Below, in pieces: positions 34,734-47,400 of a stretch of 64,000 nucleotides of DNA. The notes beneath the pieces were generated by a model that was not told the DNA's origin, did no database searches, and saw nothing but the letters and a program-made list of their open reading frames with translations. Position numbers and translations under genes: made by a program. The stretch lies in NCBI RefSeq assembly GCF_001680005.1, contig NC_033564.1, positions 1,736,001 through 1,800,000 on the forward strand, written 5' to 3'. Every line of letters starts with the position of its first letter. Position 1 is the first letter of the stretch. This stretch comes from Plasmodium coatneyi (taxonomy: Eukaryota; Apicomplexa; Aconoidasida; Haemosporida; Plasmodiidae).

Positions 34734-37532
34734 CCTCGTTCGGGTACACCGTCGATCGTGGCGTCCAGCGTAGCGGGGGAATGAAAAGGAAAAGAATAGG
34801 AACGGAAAAGGAAAAGAATCGGAACGGAAAAGGACCGGTACTCACGGAGAACTGACCCCTGAGCCGAAAAAAGCCCTTATTTTTCCAACTTCCTATACAT
34901 ACGTATACTATGGCAGTTAACAAAGGCGGCTCCTTGGGGGGGGACCAAAATGGGAATGTAGAAACGGTTTAACAGTGTACCCTCGTAGGCATGTTTGGCA
35001 GGTGCTCTGCGGGGCTAGCTTAGAAATGAAGAAAAAAAGAGAAAACAAAATGAAGTGAAAAAAAAAAAAAAATAATAAATAACCGTGCCATGCGCATTGC
35101 AAATTCGACCGATTGAGTTGGAAGGGGTAAGCCGGAATGGCCGTAATTGTGAAGGCGAATTATTTTGGTGCTACTTAGCAGAGCTACTTTGTAGTGCTCC
35201 CCTTGGGCCTATTCATACCGGCGGCACCAAATTAACAGCCTCGATTTGTGGAATGCGGCAGGGCTTAACCAAATGGTAAGGAGTGACACTTTTAGGAAAA
35301 AAAAAAAAAAAAAAAAAAATATAATAAACCAAAAATGGAACAGGAAGCTTATGTGCAGGATACTAAGCGGTGGAAAAAAAAAGGAAAAAAATGAAGGAAC
35401 CAGTATACTATACGCAAATGGGAAGTCAAACAAGTACATGCCTTAATCCCTGCTTGGTAGAAATACCTACATTCGCTTACATGTGCACACGGGCAGAACT
35501 ATTGCAGAATTGAGGGAATTGCAAAGGAACCGAAAAATGAAGGCACCCTCCAAAAAAAAAAAGGGCTAGGAAAGCTTGGCATAATTTAGGACTAATTTTA
35601 TTAGTAATATAATATCCTACTAACGCGTGCCCCGACGGAAGGAGAAGCCACCGATTAAAAGGCGTAATCATATGGTCTATTTTAAGATGAACGTGGTGTG
35701 GCCGCTGCAAAAACACCGCCCATGTGTAAGGGTGGGCAAAGTAATCAACCAGACGCTGTTGTGGGTAAAAAATTGCCCGAATGTGTACGTGCGGGGTGGC
35801 ACCTGAGGGTCTGCCTTACACGCCGTTCTGTGGCGAAAAAGTGCATCAATAAGCATATGCATGCGTAAATGCAAACCTTTTATCGCCGCAGAACGACTCA
35901 CTCCCCTCTCTCATCCTCTGCTACATCACTTCTGCAACCAAATAGTAGGCGGCCAATCTTTCCGAAAAGGTAGAATATCATTTCTGCGCTTTATTTCCCA
36001 AGAAGAAAAATAAAAAAGTGCCACAAGCCATGTTCCTGTAACCCCCCAAAGGGAGACGTAAAATTGGAAACGCAATCCACACGTTGTGTTAACATATTTG
36101 TACAATTTGTTCATATAAACATGTGGAAGGGGGGGGAAATAAAATAAATAAATAAATACATAAAAAATAAAAAAAAAAATACCCGCCACAGTTGAACACT
36201 ACACAATAAACGTTGATTACTTTCTGCTAAAATGATATAAAAAAGAAAATTATGGTTTCCATTTTTTGCGCTCCGTTCATGGCGTGCCTCCTATACATAC
36301 GTGTGACCCATTTCCAAGAGTGACGGGCTCGCCCCTCTGTTTTTATACGATTACGACGTCGCTCCAACATTTTTGCAAAGGATGTTGCAGATTTTTTTAT
36401 GTTCCCTCTGGGCTAAGTAGTGCGCATTATGCAGAATGCAATAACATCGTTTACGTGAATAGGGTGCTCTTTATGAGGGGGCAAATTGGAATAATTGCGA
36501 AATGGGAAAAAGTTCCCTTCTTTCAGATGAGATAACTGTGATAACTCTGCGCCTCTTTAAAAAGGGTTCCGCGGTGCAAACTCCGTTTCAGGAAATTATA
36601 TCCTCCGTTTTTATTGCCTGCATTCTGCTATAACTTATCGGAAGAGTGCGGCGAAAATGAAAACGTTTCCCTGAAGCGGAACTCAAAAAGAAAAAGCTAG
36701 ATGCGCGACGTAATACACGTACATATGCGAAAGGACGTGCGCTTAATATAATCCCGACAAGGTTATAAAAGAAAAAAAAAAAAAAAAACATATCGAAGGA
36801 AGAAAAAAATTAAGCAACAGTTAAAAGGCAAAGTTGACACCAAAATTAACCTTATTTTGCAATTCGCATTTTCCTTAAATGTATAATTGATGCCTACATG
36901 CTTGCAGCTGCCGTGCCAGGTAATTTCATTTTTGAATACCCGGGCGCAAAATGGTAGGCGTATTTTTTCCCCGTCATTTTTTGTAAACATGTATGGTTAT
37001 TCTTGGTTATGCCAAATTTTGAGCGACTGGACTGGCGAGTTTAATTTCTTTACCAAGCAGAGTGGTTTCCCCCGTGAATAGCGCTGCTTCGGCAGGTCCA
37101 TATTTTTTTTTGCAACTTTTACAAGACCATTTTTTCTACATTACCGATGACCGCTTTAGGAGGCAATTTTATCCTCGCAGAACGTATGCACTTATAATAC
37201 GCTGCTTCTGGGAGAAGGTACCAATTTTCTTTGGTCTGTGACCCCTCAGAGCGTACATTTGAAGAATTGCGCCCGAACCAGGCATAGACCAATCCTGTGA
37301 ATTGAGAACAAGATAACCGAAGAGGGAGCGAATAGTGGGCAACGCATGGGTACTCCCGCCGGCGCGCATAAAAAGGTATCCACGTGTTCCTATGGATAGG
37401 CTATACCCACCTCGCCGACCGCGCAACAACAACAACAACAATAACAATAACAGTAACAGTAACAATAATAATAATTATAACAACTTGGAGAGACTTCCCC
37501 TCCAGCCCCATGTGCGGTGACGCATCAGACAA
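34734..37532. other. Intergenic, divergent promoters of the PDI-like and RRP12-like genes
   Basis: 2.8 kb of AT-rich DNA with A runs (35059-35071, 35300-35319, 36771-36788) and an AAC/AAT microsatellite at 37424-37483. The microsatellite keeps a short frame open as poly-Asn, but no start or splice site ties it to the gene at 37533. No gene seen. Confidence 0.45.
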
Positions 37533-40500
37533 ATGGATAAGTTTAAAAAATGCAAAAAGAAAAATTTGGGGAGTCTGAAGAAGACGAAGAGTTTTATTAA
37601 AAAAAAAAAAGACCGCTCGCATGGCAATAGTAGGGGGAACAGCGCGACGAAGGACTTAATCACAAACGTAATTATAAAATATGTGAACCAGAGGAAATAT
37701 GAAAAGCAGAAAAATGGAGCAAACTTGGGAAATGAACACTATAGGGAATTTTTTGCAGACGAAAATGCAAGCGAAATATTGAAGGAACGATTATTTGGAA
37801 AAAAAGAAATTGCAGAAATAGATATCCTTAAAAATTGCCTCCTTTTTAATGAAAAAAATGAACTTCTTCAAAAAATAAGTTACACAATTCTGTATGACGT
37901 TATAAAAAAATGTATAGACCACGAACATGTTTTGATGAAAGTGGAAGAATTAGGATTCACAGCTGAAAATATAAGAGACAAAAATGACGAACATGTGAAC
38001 ATATGCTCCAAGTACAAAGCTGAGGTTTTTTTTCTGTACATATATAAAAATTTAAAAGCTATAAAAATTACCAAAAATTTTCAATTGCTGTGCAAATTTA
38101 TGAGTGTGATGAAATTTGTGACGAATATAATGCCCTATATGTATAAGGTAAAATTTTTATTTTCACTATGTTCCATTTTTAATATATACCAAAAGGAGTG
38201 CGAGAACAGTAAGCTACAGCCAACGGTGTTGGGCATCACCAAAAGGGCGGGTTACAAGCAGGGCGATAATGGAGCCACACAGAATGACACCCTTTTTGTC
38301 AGTTCGGATGAGGAAGACCAATTTTTCCATCTCTTTTTTGAGCTCCTAAATGAGTTAATAAATTTGAATGAGAATTATAACACGTACGATGATTACTACC
38401 GGATGTTTAATTTCTTCGTATTAAGGTGGATATTAGTCTACTTCCAAAATAAGCACCCTTTTTTTGCCAAGGGGAAGATGGTGCATTCTTTGGCCAAGGT
38501 GAAGTACGTCATGCTGTTATTCACGCTGTTGAAGAAGCTACACGAAAGTGCAAATGATATGGCAGATCGGGAGAGCAAGCTTAGTGACGGAAGAGGAAAC
38601 GCACTAAGTGGGACCCACATGGGGATCAATAATCAAAGTGCAGAGGTAGACTATACCATTTACAACCAACCTGAGGATGAAAGTACAAATGCGCTTCTCT
38701 TTCCAAACGAACAGCCGGCCTTCTTTAAAGAAGGAATGACCCACCCCAGTGAAGCAACCCTTTTGGACGTTCTATACCAAAATGGGAACTTAAAAAATGA
38801 GAAAATAAAAAGTAACAAAGTCGAAATGAAGAGCATGTTGGAGAGCTTTTACGATAAGGTGGATATGCACGTAGAAACAGGGTTCAAAGAAGTGAAGGAT
38901 ACCATGAATACTCTAACGCAGAGTGTATTTATGACGGCATACAACTTAATTAGCAGCATGCACATTGTGCATAGGCACATCGCATTGCTACATTTTTCTT
39001 TTAATTTTTTAAAAATGAAGGTTTTTGAATATTCCTACTTCATCATTTTCAATGCATTCCAATTGCTTAACAAATTATTAACGGTCCAAAATTTTGCAAT
39101 TCATCCGATGATCTTTTTGGCCACCCAAGAAGTTTTCACCTTTTACGAAAACGTTGTCATTCATTTGTATAAGGGAAAAAATGACCCTCAGGAGGAGTTT
39201 TATCAATTTTGCGAAAAGTTCAATTCCAAGCACAGTGGAGTCTATGCAGCCATTTTGAAAAGAATTTGGAGCTTGTACATGCTCATAATTTCGGATGAAT
39301 ATGTTACAAGAGAGAAAGGAGGAACCCCCAGTGAGGAGAACACGCATTTTATTCTTAACAAGATGGAAGAACAACAAGGCACACCAGACTTTAGCAACAA
39401 ATTAACAACTGTGTTAAGGATCACCGATTTATACTTCCCAACAGAGTACAAAATGATTATCCTCAAATCTGCAGATGAGACATACAAAAACTGTCTGACG
39501 AATTGTCTATCTAAGATATTTCGCATACTAAGCTTCAGCACCTTTTTTGAGGAATATTTTTTTTTCTCCAGCAGGGAGTTGCTGTCTAAGGATGTGTTTA
39601 TACTGAACAGAGTTTTAAAAGATACCAACAAAACATATTATGGAGGAAATTTCAAATTTCTGATCAATTTTTTCTACCCTCTACTTATGCATTTCATCGA
39701 TTTGTACGAAAAAGAAGAAGAGTACAGCATTAAGAAGAAGTGCTTTTTAAGTTATATAAAAAATATATTGGTCCATTTCTCGCGGGCATTAAATGACTGT
39801 ATCAATTTGTACTACTTCCTTTCTACCAACGTGGAAGACTTATACATATTAGTGACCAAGTTCACCAACTGTAACGATTTCCACTTGCTGCCACTGTTTG
39901 TTAACTTTTTTGAAAATTTTTATCTGTCCACCCTGAAGGCGAACGGTCAAGGAGCGCAGTGGTCCCCCCAAAGTGCAGATTATGACAAGGAAAGGAAAGA
40001 TGTTAAATGCAAATATAGCCTCATAAATTTAGAGAAAAATAATTTCTTCTTAAATCACATTTCGGACAATTTGCTGAAAATATTTTTGCCAAGATTTATA
40101 TCCATCGTGACGTCTCATTATGAGCAGAAGTTTGCCAACGTTGGTTTTCAGTCGAGTGATAATAGGGCCAGTGTATCCATGGCCATTGAAAGTTTTTCAA
40201 ATTTGCTACACGTTTCTCTACATTTTTCTTCCGACGCAAATTTGAGTGAAGTGTTAAATCTGCTGGAACAGCTTATCCTGAGGAACGAAATTGAGAAGGA
40301 AATTTATTCCCTCATTAGCATAATCATTGTGCTGAAAATTTTAACTCCATTTTTTACCTATGAAGAACTCACCCTCTGCTCTTTGTATTATCAGAAGTTG
40401 CTGCATTTGGTGGGAGAACTGGTCAGTAGGAAAATGTCCAAAGCGGGCTCAATTATCGGCATGAGGGGGAAAAGGGCCAACAGAGGTGGTCGCCCCCAAG

Positions 40501-42950
40501 TGGAAAAACTTACAGGAGGAGACAATCACCAATTGGGAAGAGCAGAAAACAGTTGTTATGTCAACCCCATCAGTGTAAATACAAATGGACAGTTTGAACA
40601 TCCAACCCAGGTGAATGGAAACCATGGAAACTTGATGGAGATTAACTGCGTTAGCGTCCCCTTTGAAGACGCTCCCCAGGTGAAGGATACCAACTCTGAA
40701 GATCCCCCTGCAGGTGGCAAACCCAGACGAAATCCCAAGAACACCACGCGAAGGGGAAACAAAGACCAAAATGGTATCGGCAAAAAGGGAAAAATTAAAG
40801 GCCTCATTAAAAAGGAAAAGCGAAAAAACGAATCAGCAAAAAAGGAAAAGGCAAGAAGAACAAAAATTACGAAAGAGTTAAAAATGGACATTGAAAAGTA
40901 CAAATTTGTTAGGATCCTCATATATGACAATGTTGCGGCGCTGTTTAAATATTTTGGTAATATATTTTCAAAAAAAAATAGCTCCAGTGGAGGGGTCAGC
41001 AGGAATATCGGGTGCACTGCCAGTGGGACATGCGAGACCGTACCAAGTGGCATGCACCACATGAGCAAAAACGAGATGCTGATCCTTAGCAACATATATA
41101 TGGACGGAAGAATAGTCCAAAGCAGACTCCCCAGCATGATGACGAAGGAGAATATTTTCCCCTTTTTCGACAACCTAGACAACTATAATATAAATAAATA
41201 CATTAAGAAGTTTTACGTGTACTTAAATGGCCTAACGTTTTATCTAAAAGAAGGGAAACTTCTCGATAGGGATTACTGCCACGACTTATTTTTTGAAATT
41301 CTGCCCCTCATAATGAAGGCCTTATTTTACATCAATAAAAAGTTTACCACCAAGTTGAGGAGAAATAGCCTATTCGAACACATAATCCAGTTGGGGTCAT
41401 CAAATTTGAAAACATTATTTCTGCACGTGACGCCGGGTTTGTTGGTGGAAGAAGCGAGTTGCAAGAAGATAGCCATTTACCTTCTCTACTTGCTTGTAAG
41501 AAGGTACAAAATTGAGTATGGGGACCAGGTGCAGTTATTCAGTGTTTGCGTGGCCCTATCGAATAGTAGTGAGAAGAGCCTGTTAAAGATTTTCGTAAAA
41601 TTTTTGCTAACATGTGTGCAACACTTTAGAAAAGAAGTTGTCCTGGGGAATATTACAGAGCTCATGAATCTTCTTAATACCATTGCACAAATGAAGAGGG
41701 GAATTAACTACCTCATTGAGAAATTTCTATATATATTATACCACATGGTAAGCGAATCCGAGCAAGGAACTGAACAGGTGAAACCGTACGATGTAATTAT
41801 GACGTACTTGTCCAAGGCGAATAGGAAAATATTCAACAAAATGGTACAGAAGAAAGGGCTCCTCGATAGTGGAAATAGGAGCGATAGAAGCAATGATGAT
41901 GATGATGTGCGTGGAAGGGGAATGGTTCACCATCAGGGAAGAGACAAACTGAAAAGCAAAAGTGCGAACACAGCGGCGAACTCATCAGACGAAGGATCAT
42001 CCGTCATGTCTTATGCCATGTCGGAAGATGATGCGCTGTCCGAATCGAGTGGAGCAAGTACCTACAACGATGGTGCGCTTGAGCATGGAGCAGCGCTGCA
42101 AAACAAAGGAAGAAACAAACGCGGTAAAAAAAATACAAACCAGACGAACAGGCGTAATATGAAGGCAAAAAATCAGAACCGCAGTTTAACCACCTTTTTC
42201 GATAATTTAAAAAGCATGCGAGGACAGAAGGAGACAAACTATATAAAAACCGCCATGGATAACATTCTGCAGAGCCAAAATAAAACAAAAAAAAAAAAAA
42301 AAAAAGAGAAAGGAAAAGAGGAAGAGACCAATGTTAAAATTAACAGAAACGTGAGTGATGTGCTCAACAACTTGGGAACCTCCCTTTTTAAGAACAAAGC
42401 AAAGTTTAACATCCCCTTTTCGAATGAGAAGGAAATAAACGACCTCTTTGGCGAACAGTATTTCGTGAAGCGAGGTTTGAGGAAGGAACAGAGAAAGGCA
42501 AGCGGAGGAGGAAGTCAGCCTGGTCACCATAACTCCGACGATGATGGTTACTACTCTGAGGAAGACGAAGGGGATGACGCAAATGTAGAAGTAGGCCTGG
42601 ATGGAAAGATAATTATCCACCCTGCAAGTGCGAGAAATAAAAAGAAAGACGATCTGATTAGCAAAAAGTATAACGCCTTGAATGAGAAGCAAAACATGCA
42701 CGCCAAACTGAAGTTACACAACAGATCGAAAAATAAAAAAAAAATGAACAACTTTGTCACGGCAGATAAAAAGGCATACACATCGAAGAAAGGAAAGGGG
42801 GACATCATCAAAAAGGACAAACTACTTCCGTACTCGTATGTTGAGTTGAAGCCAATTATGACCAAAGACAAATTTAGGACCAAAACGCTTCACGCATTTC
42901 GATCCATTAAAAATAATTCCAAAAGAAGAGCGAGGAAGGGGAAAAAGTGA
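37533..42950 (+). CDS. RRP12: RRP12-like ribosome biogenesis and export protein
   Basis: Single exon, 1,805 residues. The body is a long series of Leu/Phe/Ile-rich helical stretches resembling HEAT-type repeats. The C-terminal 250 residues are Lys-rich with acidic Ser patches. The closing segment KLLPYSYVELKP followed by a basic KDKFRTKTLHAFRSIKNN stretch resembles the conserved C-terminus of RRP12 (K-x-x-P-Y-x-(Y/F)-x-x-L). RRP12-family proteins (NUC173 domain) work in the nucleolus and nucleoplasm in maturation and nuclear export of both pre-ribosomal subunits. Basic N-terminus (MDKFKKCKKKN) fits nucleolar localisation. The protein is longer than yeast RRP12 because of low-complexity insertions, usual in Plasmodium. 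The family call rests mainly on the C-terminus and overall architecture; another HEAT-type nucleolar factor such as a NOC/MAK21 protein is the main alternative. Confidence 0.75.
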   Translation: MDKFKKCKKKNLGSLKKTKSFIKKKKDRSHGNSRGNSATKDLITNVIIKYVNQRKYEKQKNGANLGNEHYREFFADENASEILKERLFGKKEIAEIDILKNCLLFNEKNELLQKISYTILYDVIKKCIDHEHVLMKVEELGFTAENIRDKNDEHVNICSKYKAEVFFLYIYKNLKAIKITKNFQLLCKFMSVMKFVTNIMPYMYKVKFLFSLCSIFNIYQKECENSKLQPTVLGITKRAGYKQGDNGATQNDTLFVSSDEEDQFFHLFFELLNELINLNENYNTYDDYYRMFNFFVLRWILVYFQNKHPFFAKGKMVHSLAKVKYVMLLFTLLKKLHESANDMADRESKLSDGRGNALSGTHMGINNQSAEVDYTIYNQPEDESTNALLFPNEQPAFFKEGMTHPSEATLLDVLYQNGNLKNEKIKSNKVEMKSMLESFYDKVDMHVETGFKEVKDTMNTLTQSVFMTAYNLISSMHIVHRHIALLHFSFNFLKMKVFEYSYFIIFNAFQLLNKLLTVQNFAIHPMIFLATQEVFTFYENVVIHLYKGKNDPQEEFYQFCEKFNSKHSGVYAAILKRIWSLYMLIISDEYVTREKGGTPSEENTHFILNKMEEQQGTPDFSNKLTTVLRITDLYFPTEYKMIILKSADETYKNCLTNCLSKIFRILSFSTFFEEYFFFSSRELLSKDVFILNRVLKDTNKTYYGGNFKFLINFFYPLLMHFIDLYEKEEEYSIKKKCFLSYIKNILVHFSRALNDCINLYYFLSTNVEDLYILVTKFTNCNDFHLLPLFVNFFENFYLSTLKANGQGAQWSPQSADYDKERKDVKCKYSLINLEKNNFFLNHISDNLLKIFLPRFISIVTSHYEQKFANVGFQSSDNRASVSMAIESFSNLLHVSLHFSSDANLSEVLNLLEQLILRNEIEKEIYSLISIIIVLKILTPFFTYEELTLCSLYYQKLLHLVGELVSRKMSKAGSIIGMRGKRANRGGRPQVEKLTGGDNHQLGRAENSCYVNPISVNTNGQFEHPTQVNGNHGNLMEINCVSVPFEDAPQVKDTNSEDPPAGGKPRRNPKNTTRRGNKDQNGIGKKGKIKGLIKKEKRKNESAKKEKARRTKITKELKMDIEKYKFVRILIYDNVAALFKYFGNIFSKKNSSSGGVSRNIGCTASGTCETVPSGMHHMSKNEMLILSNIYMDGRIVQSRLPSMMTKENIFPFFDNLDNYNINKYIKKFYVYLNGLTFYLKEGKLLDRDYCHDLFFEILPLIMKALFYINKKFTTKLRRNSLFEHIIQLGSSNLKTLFLHVTPGLLVEEASCKKIAIYLLYLLVRRYKIEYGDQVQLFSVCVALSNSSEKSLLKIFVKFLLTCVQHFRKEVVLGNITELMNLLNTIAQMKRGINYLIEKFLYILYHMVSESEQGTEQVKPYDVIMTYLSKANRKIFNKMVQKKGLLDSGNRSDRSNDDDDVRGRGMVHHQGRDKLKSKSANTAANSSDEGSSVMSYAMSEDDALSESSGASTYNDGALEHGAALQNKGRNKRGKKNTNQTNRRNMKAKNQNRSLTTFFDNLKSMRGQKETNYIKTAMDNILQSQNKTKKKKKKEKGKEEETNVKINRNVSDVLNNLGTSLFKNKAKFNIPFSNEKEINDLFGEQYFVKRGLRKEQRKASGGGSQPGHHNSDDDGYYSEEDEGDDANVEVGLDGKIIIHPASARNKKKDDLISKKYNALNEKQNMHAKLKLHNRSKNKKKMNNFVTADKKAYTSKKGKGDIIKKDKLLPYSYVELKPIMTKDKFRTKTLHAFRSIKNNSKRRARKGKK

Positions 42951-44471
42951 AGATATGCCGCAGCTCTGCAGTGGGCCGCGTAAATGCGGTTACACTTTTT
43001 TATGTGCATTTTTCGAGGCCACATGGTTGGGCCCTACCCAAGGGAGGGGCACAGCAAATTATCCTTGTTGCTAAAGCTGGAGGGGTGAATAAAAATTGGC
43101 ACGTCACTTTTTACACCCGTCCATTGCCCCCCTAGCTGTGCTCAACACCTGGACCTACCAAATTTGCTGCTCATTTACATTATCACTACCCTTTTTTTTT
43201 TCTATTGCGTTTGTACACTTGCGGTTAGCATTATTTTTCATTCTACACATTTTTGCTATTCATTATGCGTGTTGTATTTTTTTTCGACCTCCATGCATTC
43301 GCGTTTTCAACCCGTGAAATAGTGAAAACTGTATGTAAGAATGAGGAAATTTTTTATTTTGAGTGAAAAGGGTGAAGGCAAATTTGTGCCTCTTATTCAC
43401 TCTCGCACAATTTGTAAATAAAAACTGAAGTGACAATTCCTTCATTTTTTTTTTAATACATTTTGTTTGCAACGAATGTATGGACTGGTCCACTCGGGGG
43501 AAAAATGACCAAGTGACACACTAAGTTGTCCCGGAAGGCAACATAGACGAAAGCGCCCAATCGGAGAAAGGTTCATCGGGCAAAGAAATAAAGTTCGTGC
43601 GTGGATGCGGCCGTGCATGTATGCGATCACGAGTGTATGCACCACGCGCTAATTTTGTGGTACTTACAAATTGCACTTGAATGTTAAGCGGATTTTTTTG
43701 TCCTGCCATGTTGCATTTGTTTGTTCGCATGCTTGCTCTTTCGGCTTTCTTGCCTTTTTTGCTTTTTTGCTTTTTTGCTTTTTTGCTTTTTTACGCCGTT
43801 TTTGCCATTTTCGCGCCTTTAGCCTTTTTCACTTTTTTACCGTTTCCCCCCCTTTTTTTTCTTTTTTTTTTTTTCCTCATTGGCGGCGTCCGTTTTTAAC
43901 ACCAAGGGGGAGAATTGCGCAAAACGCTGGGGTATTACACGGAAAATGGGTGAAAGCGCGTAAAAGATCCATTCTCGTCCTGTAGGGAAACGCGAAAAGT
44001 GTATCGCGCCGTAAAGCAAATCAACATAGCGCAAACCAGCGCAACGTAAAGTAACCTACTCCAGACGCGGATGTACACACTATACCCAGTGGGACGAATT
44101 GGCAAAACGGGCGAACTACGTGGGACAACCAAAAAGGGGTTATACACTACCCCAAGTATACCCACCAAGGAATAACGCCAAGCACATGACGTAAGCACTA
44201 CTTCTCATTTAATATGAGTTTACTGCACGCGTGAGAATTAGCAAACCCCCAAGGGGAACAACGCTAAGGTGTATCTCCTGACAAGGGTAACCCCTACAGG
44301 AATTTGCCATATACCAATCGATTGAGGAGTTCTTTTCCCCCTAATGCTGCGCATGCAGGAAGAGGCTTCTTGTAAATATCTACACGTACGCTAATGCAAT
44401 AATTTTCAGTGCCCCTTTCATGTGTGCATTTACTTGTACAAAATTGTGAAAACGTGCAACCAAATGTGAAA
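42951..44471. other. Intergenic, T-rich promoter region
   Basis: Between two plus-strand genes. It includes four perfect tandem copies of GCTTTTTT at 43761-43792 and a poly-T tract (43852-43875). No coding frame supported. Confidence 0.5.
43761..43792. repeat. 8-bp tandem repeat GCTTTTTT
   Basis: Four perfect copies, preceded by a variant GCCTTTTTT, about 680 bp upstream of the next start codon. Confidence 0.9.
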
Positions 44472-47400
44472 ATGCTGAAAAGGACACTTGATGAAAGTAC
44501 GGGGGCGTGCAAACATCCCCCCCAGAAGGCGAGGTCAAAATCTGTTTCCATCTTTTCGTTTTTTAAAAAAAAAAAGAAAGAAAAAAACAATTCCAATGAC
44601 AGCGTGATTTCCACAAGCAACGACTCTTCTCAACTCCCCCCCGGAGAAGGGAACGAAAAAAAACGAAACAGTAAAGGCGGAAGGGAAAAACAAAATATGA
44701 TGGACGAAGAATCAGCGACAGAGAATAAAAAGGAAAAATGCAAAGACAACGCCTCAAAGACAGCACATAGGACATACACACAAAATTACAACCAATACCA
44801 AGTGATGAAGAATTCTGATTTAAAAAAAAAAAGAGAAAGCTTTTTTCAAAAAATTAATATATTGCAAAAATTTAAAAATTACAAAAAAAAAAATGCCACC
44901 AGTACATTTCACGCAGGTCATAACGCAAGTTCTGCCTCCGCTAATGATGAAGACAGGGAGGAAGAAACGAGCAACTTTAGCAAAAAGGGAAGTAGCAGCC
45001 ATGTGGACTACACAAGAATGTACACCAATTTGAAAAAGAACAAAGGCTACAACATAAAAGGAGAATTAAACAGCTTGAAGCAGAAGGCTCAAATGCTGCG
45101 AAATAGCTTTTATTTTAATGGGAAAAAAAAAGCAGATAAAGGAAAGCTAATCCATAAAAATGTGAACTGCAGGAGTGAAATTATTCTTAATGAAGACGAG
45201 AGAGATTCTTCTTCCTGTGAAGCAAACTCGCTATTAACAAATTTTAAAATGAAAAGCAACAAAATGAAATGTGATGAAGAAGACTCAGTAGAACAAATGG
45301 GCAACTCGGATAAGGCGCAAAAGGTAGAAAGAGAGTACATCTTCGATAGAAGCTCGAACGTCGAAGTATGGGACGAGGTGAAAAGTGTTCGGGGGAATAA
45401 CACCGATGAGCAAGAGGGATTCAACTCCAACAACAATGTGATAGATTTTAACGAATACGCGTATGAGGAGAAAAGGGAAGACGAGGCCTATTTGGTTGAA
45501 TCGAGCGGGGCGGAGAGTGTAATTAATGGGGGGAATGTTGCCCAAAATATTGACCCAAGTGGTGGACACGTTGAACAAGATGATTGCCACAAGGGTGACC
45601 GCAATATAGATCGTAGCGTATGGCACACCCAGGGGGAGCCAAAACGAACAAGTGAATTTTCCTTCTCAAGAAGTAATGTGGAACTGGTGCGAAAAGTGCA
45701 GTCAAACATAAACGATAACGTGAGGACCATCAATAACTACGTGATGTATAGTAACAATATGGGGGGTGCCAATATAAGGGCCCATAGCAGAACGGAGGCA
45801 ACAACTACCCAAGAGGGGGAAATATTAACTAGCAAAGAAATAAAAACTACCCCTCAGTATGATAAACACACGACGAATGAAGACATACAGAAAGTGTGCA
45901 CTATATCGAAAGGGCACAAGGATGACCATCACGCACAAGGGAAGAATGCATTAGAATATATTCCAATCAAAAAGGAAGAAAATCTGGCACAGAAGGAAAT
46001 GATAATAAAGTTAATGTATAACAATAATGGGATTTATTTTAACCAAGATGAAAATGGGGCAGCGGGGGTTCCTTCAAGACGTGCCAGCACGGCTAAGGTT
46101 TCGTCGTACGATAAAGTGAATTCCCGTGCGTATGAAAGCAAATCTGTAAATGAAAGCAGAAGTGGAAGCACAAAATTGCAACCCATTCGGCAGCAAATTA
46201 CATATGAAAAGGTGACGAATCAGACAAGTGGTAAAAATAATTTTTCTAACGTATATAATGAAGATGCACATAAAAAGTTTAGCAGTCCAAAGGCTAGTAG
46301 GGGGCATTACTGGGGAGGTAAATCTCAAGTGACTGTACCAATGGGGGATACCCATTGTATAGGTAACCCCCAAGAGAAGCACAGCAGTGGAAATGCCAAA
46401 GAAGAAAAAGAAAAAAAAAAACACCAAAATGGCACCATAGATGAGGAAATCGGAGGAGGAAAAAAAGACAACATAATTAATAAGTACCTTATCGACCCGT
46501 TATATAATTTATTTGTTCAACCCAAGGAAGAAACGGATGACCCACACGTTCGGAACAATAACGTTAATTTGCTACCCCCCCAGGGGGAGAGAAACTACAC
46601 CAACGAATTGCAAAAAACGTACAGAGCGTTGTATGATATATATGACGGCTTATATGCAGGTGGCGTGCAATACAAAGCACATCCAAACGCAGATGGAAGG
46701 ATGAACGTGGTGCAGCGCTCGTTCAGTCGAAATGTGGACGGCAACATAGGAGTGAATTCCTCCATGCAAAGTAGGGGGATTCCCCTGAATAACCAAATTG
46801 ATAAGAGCAGAATATATATGTGTCCCCTAAATAGAAGCAAGTCCATGAATAAAGAAAATGCGTCACCCTTTGAGCATATTCAAAAGGAAGCCTCTAATTT
46901 GAGCGTCAAAGCTACCCACCATGGTTACCTAAATAAGGCTAGTTTGTATGATACACATTTTAATACGTTCCATTTGAAGGAGAAGAGAAGAGAACCCACG
47001 TTCATGGGAAGAGGCAATGGCAACTTCCTTAGCATGAGTGGAATTACCAACTGTTATAATGGGCCCATTAAAAATATGTGTACCCTTCTGGATCACAAAT
47101 TTGTGAGAGGGAACTACTACCCCCGCCAGGAATGCCTCGCCAGTAAGTTTATGGGAAGAAGTTACACCTTTTGTAAAGAGAACCAAGGGTATAGCGGTTC
47201 CCCAGTCGGAGGGCAGCAAAGTGGCATCATGAAAAAGGCCTGTACATTTCATGGGTACCAGAAGGGCACGCAGACGGATGTACAATCACGTGGATATCCA
47301 GGATCCCCCCCCTCCGTGACCCCTATGGTATCAGGCGCGGAAAACCCCATAACCATCCACATAGCAAACACCAAGATGCACACACTGCGCAACTGCAGAA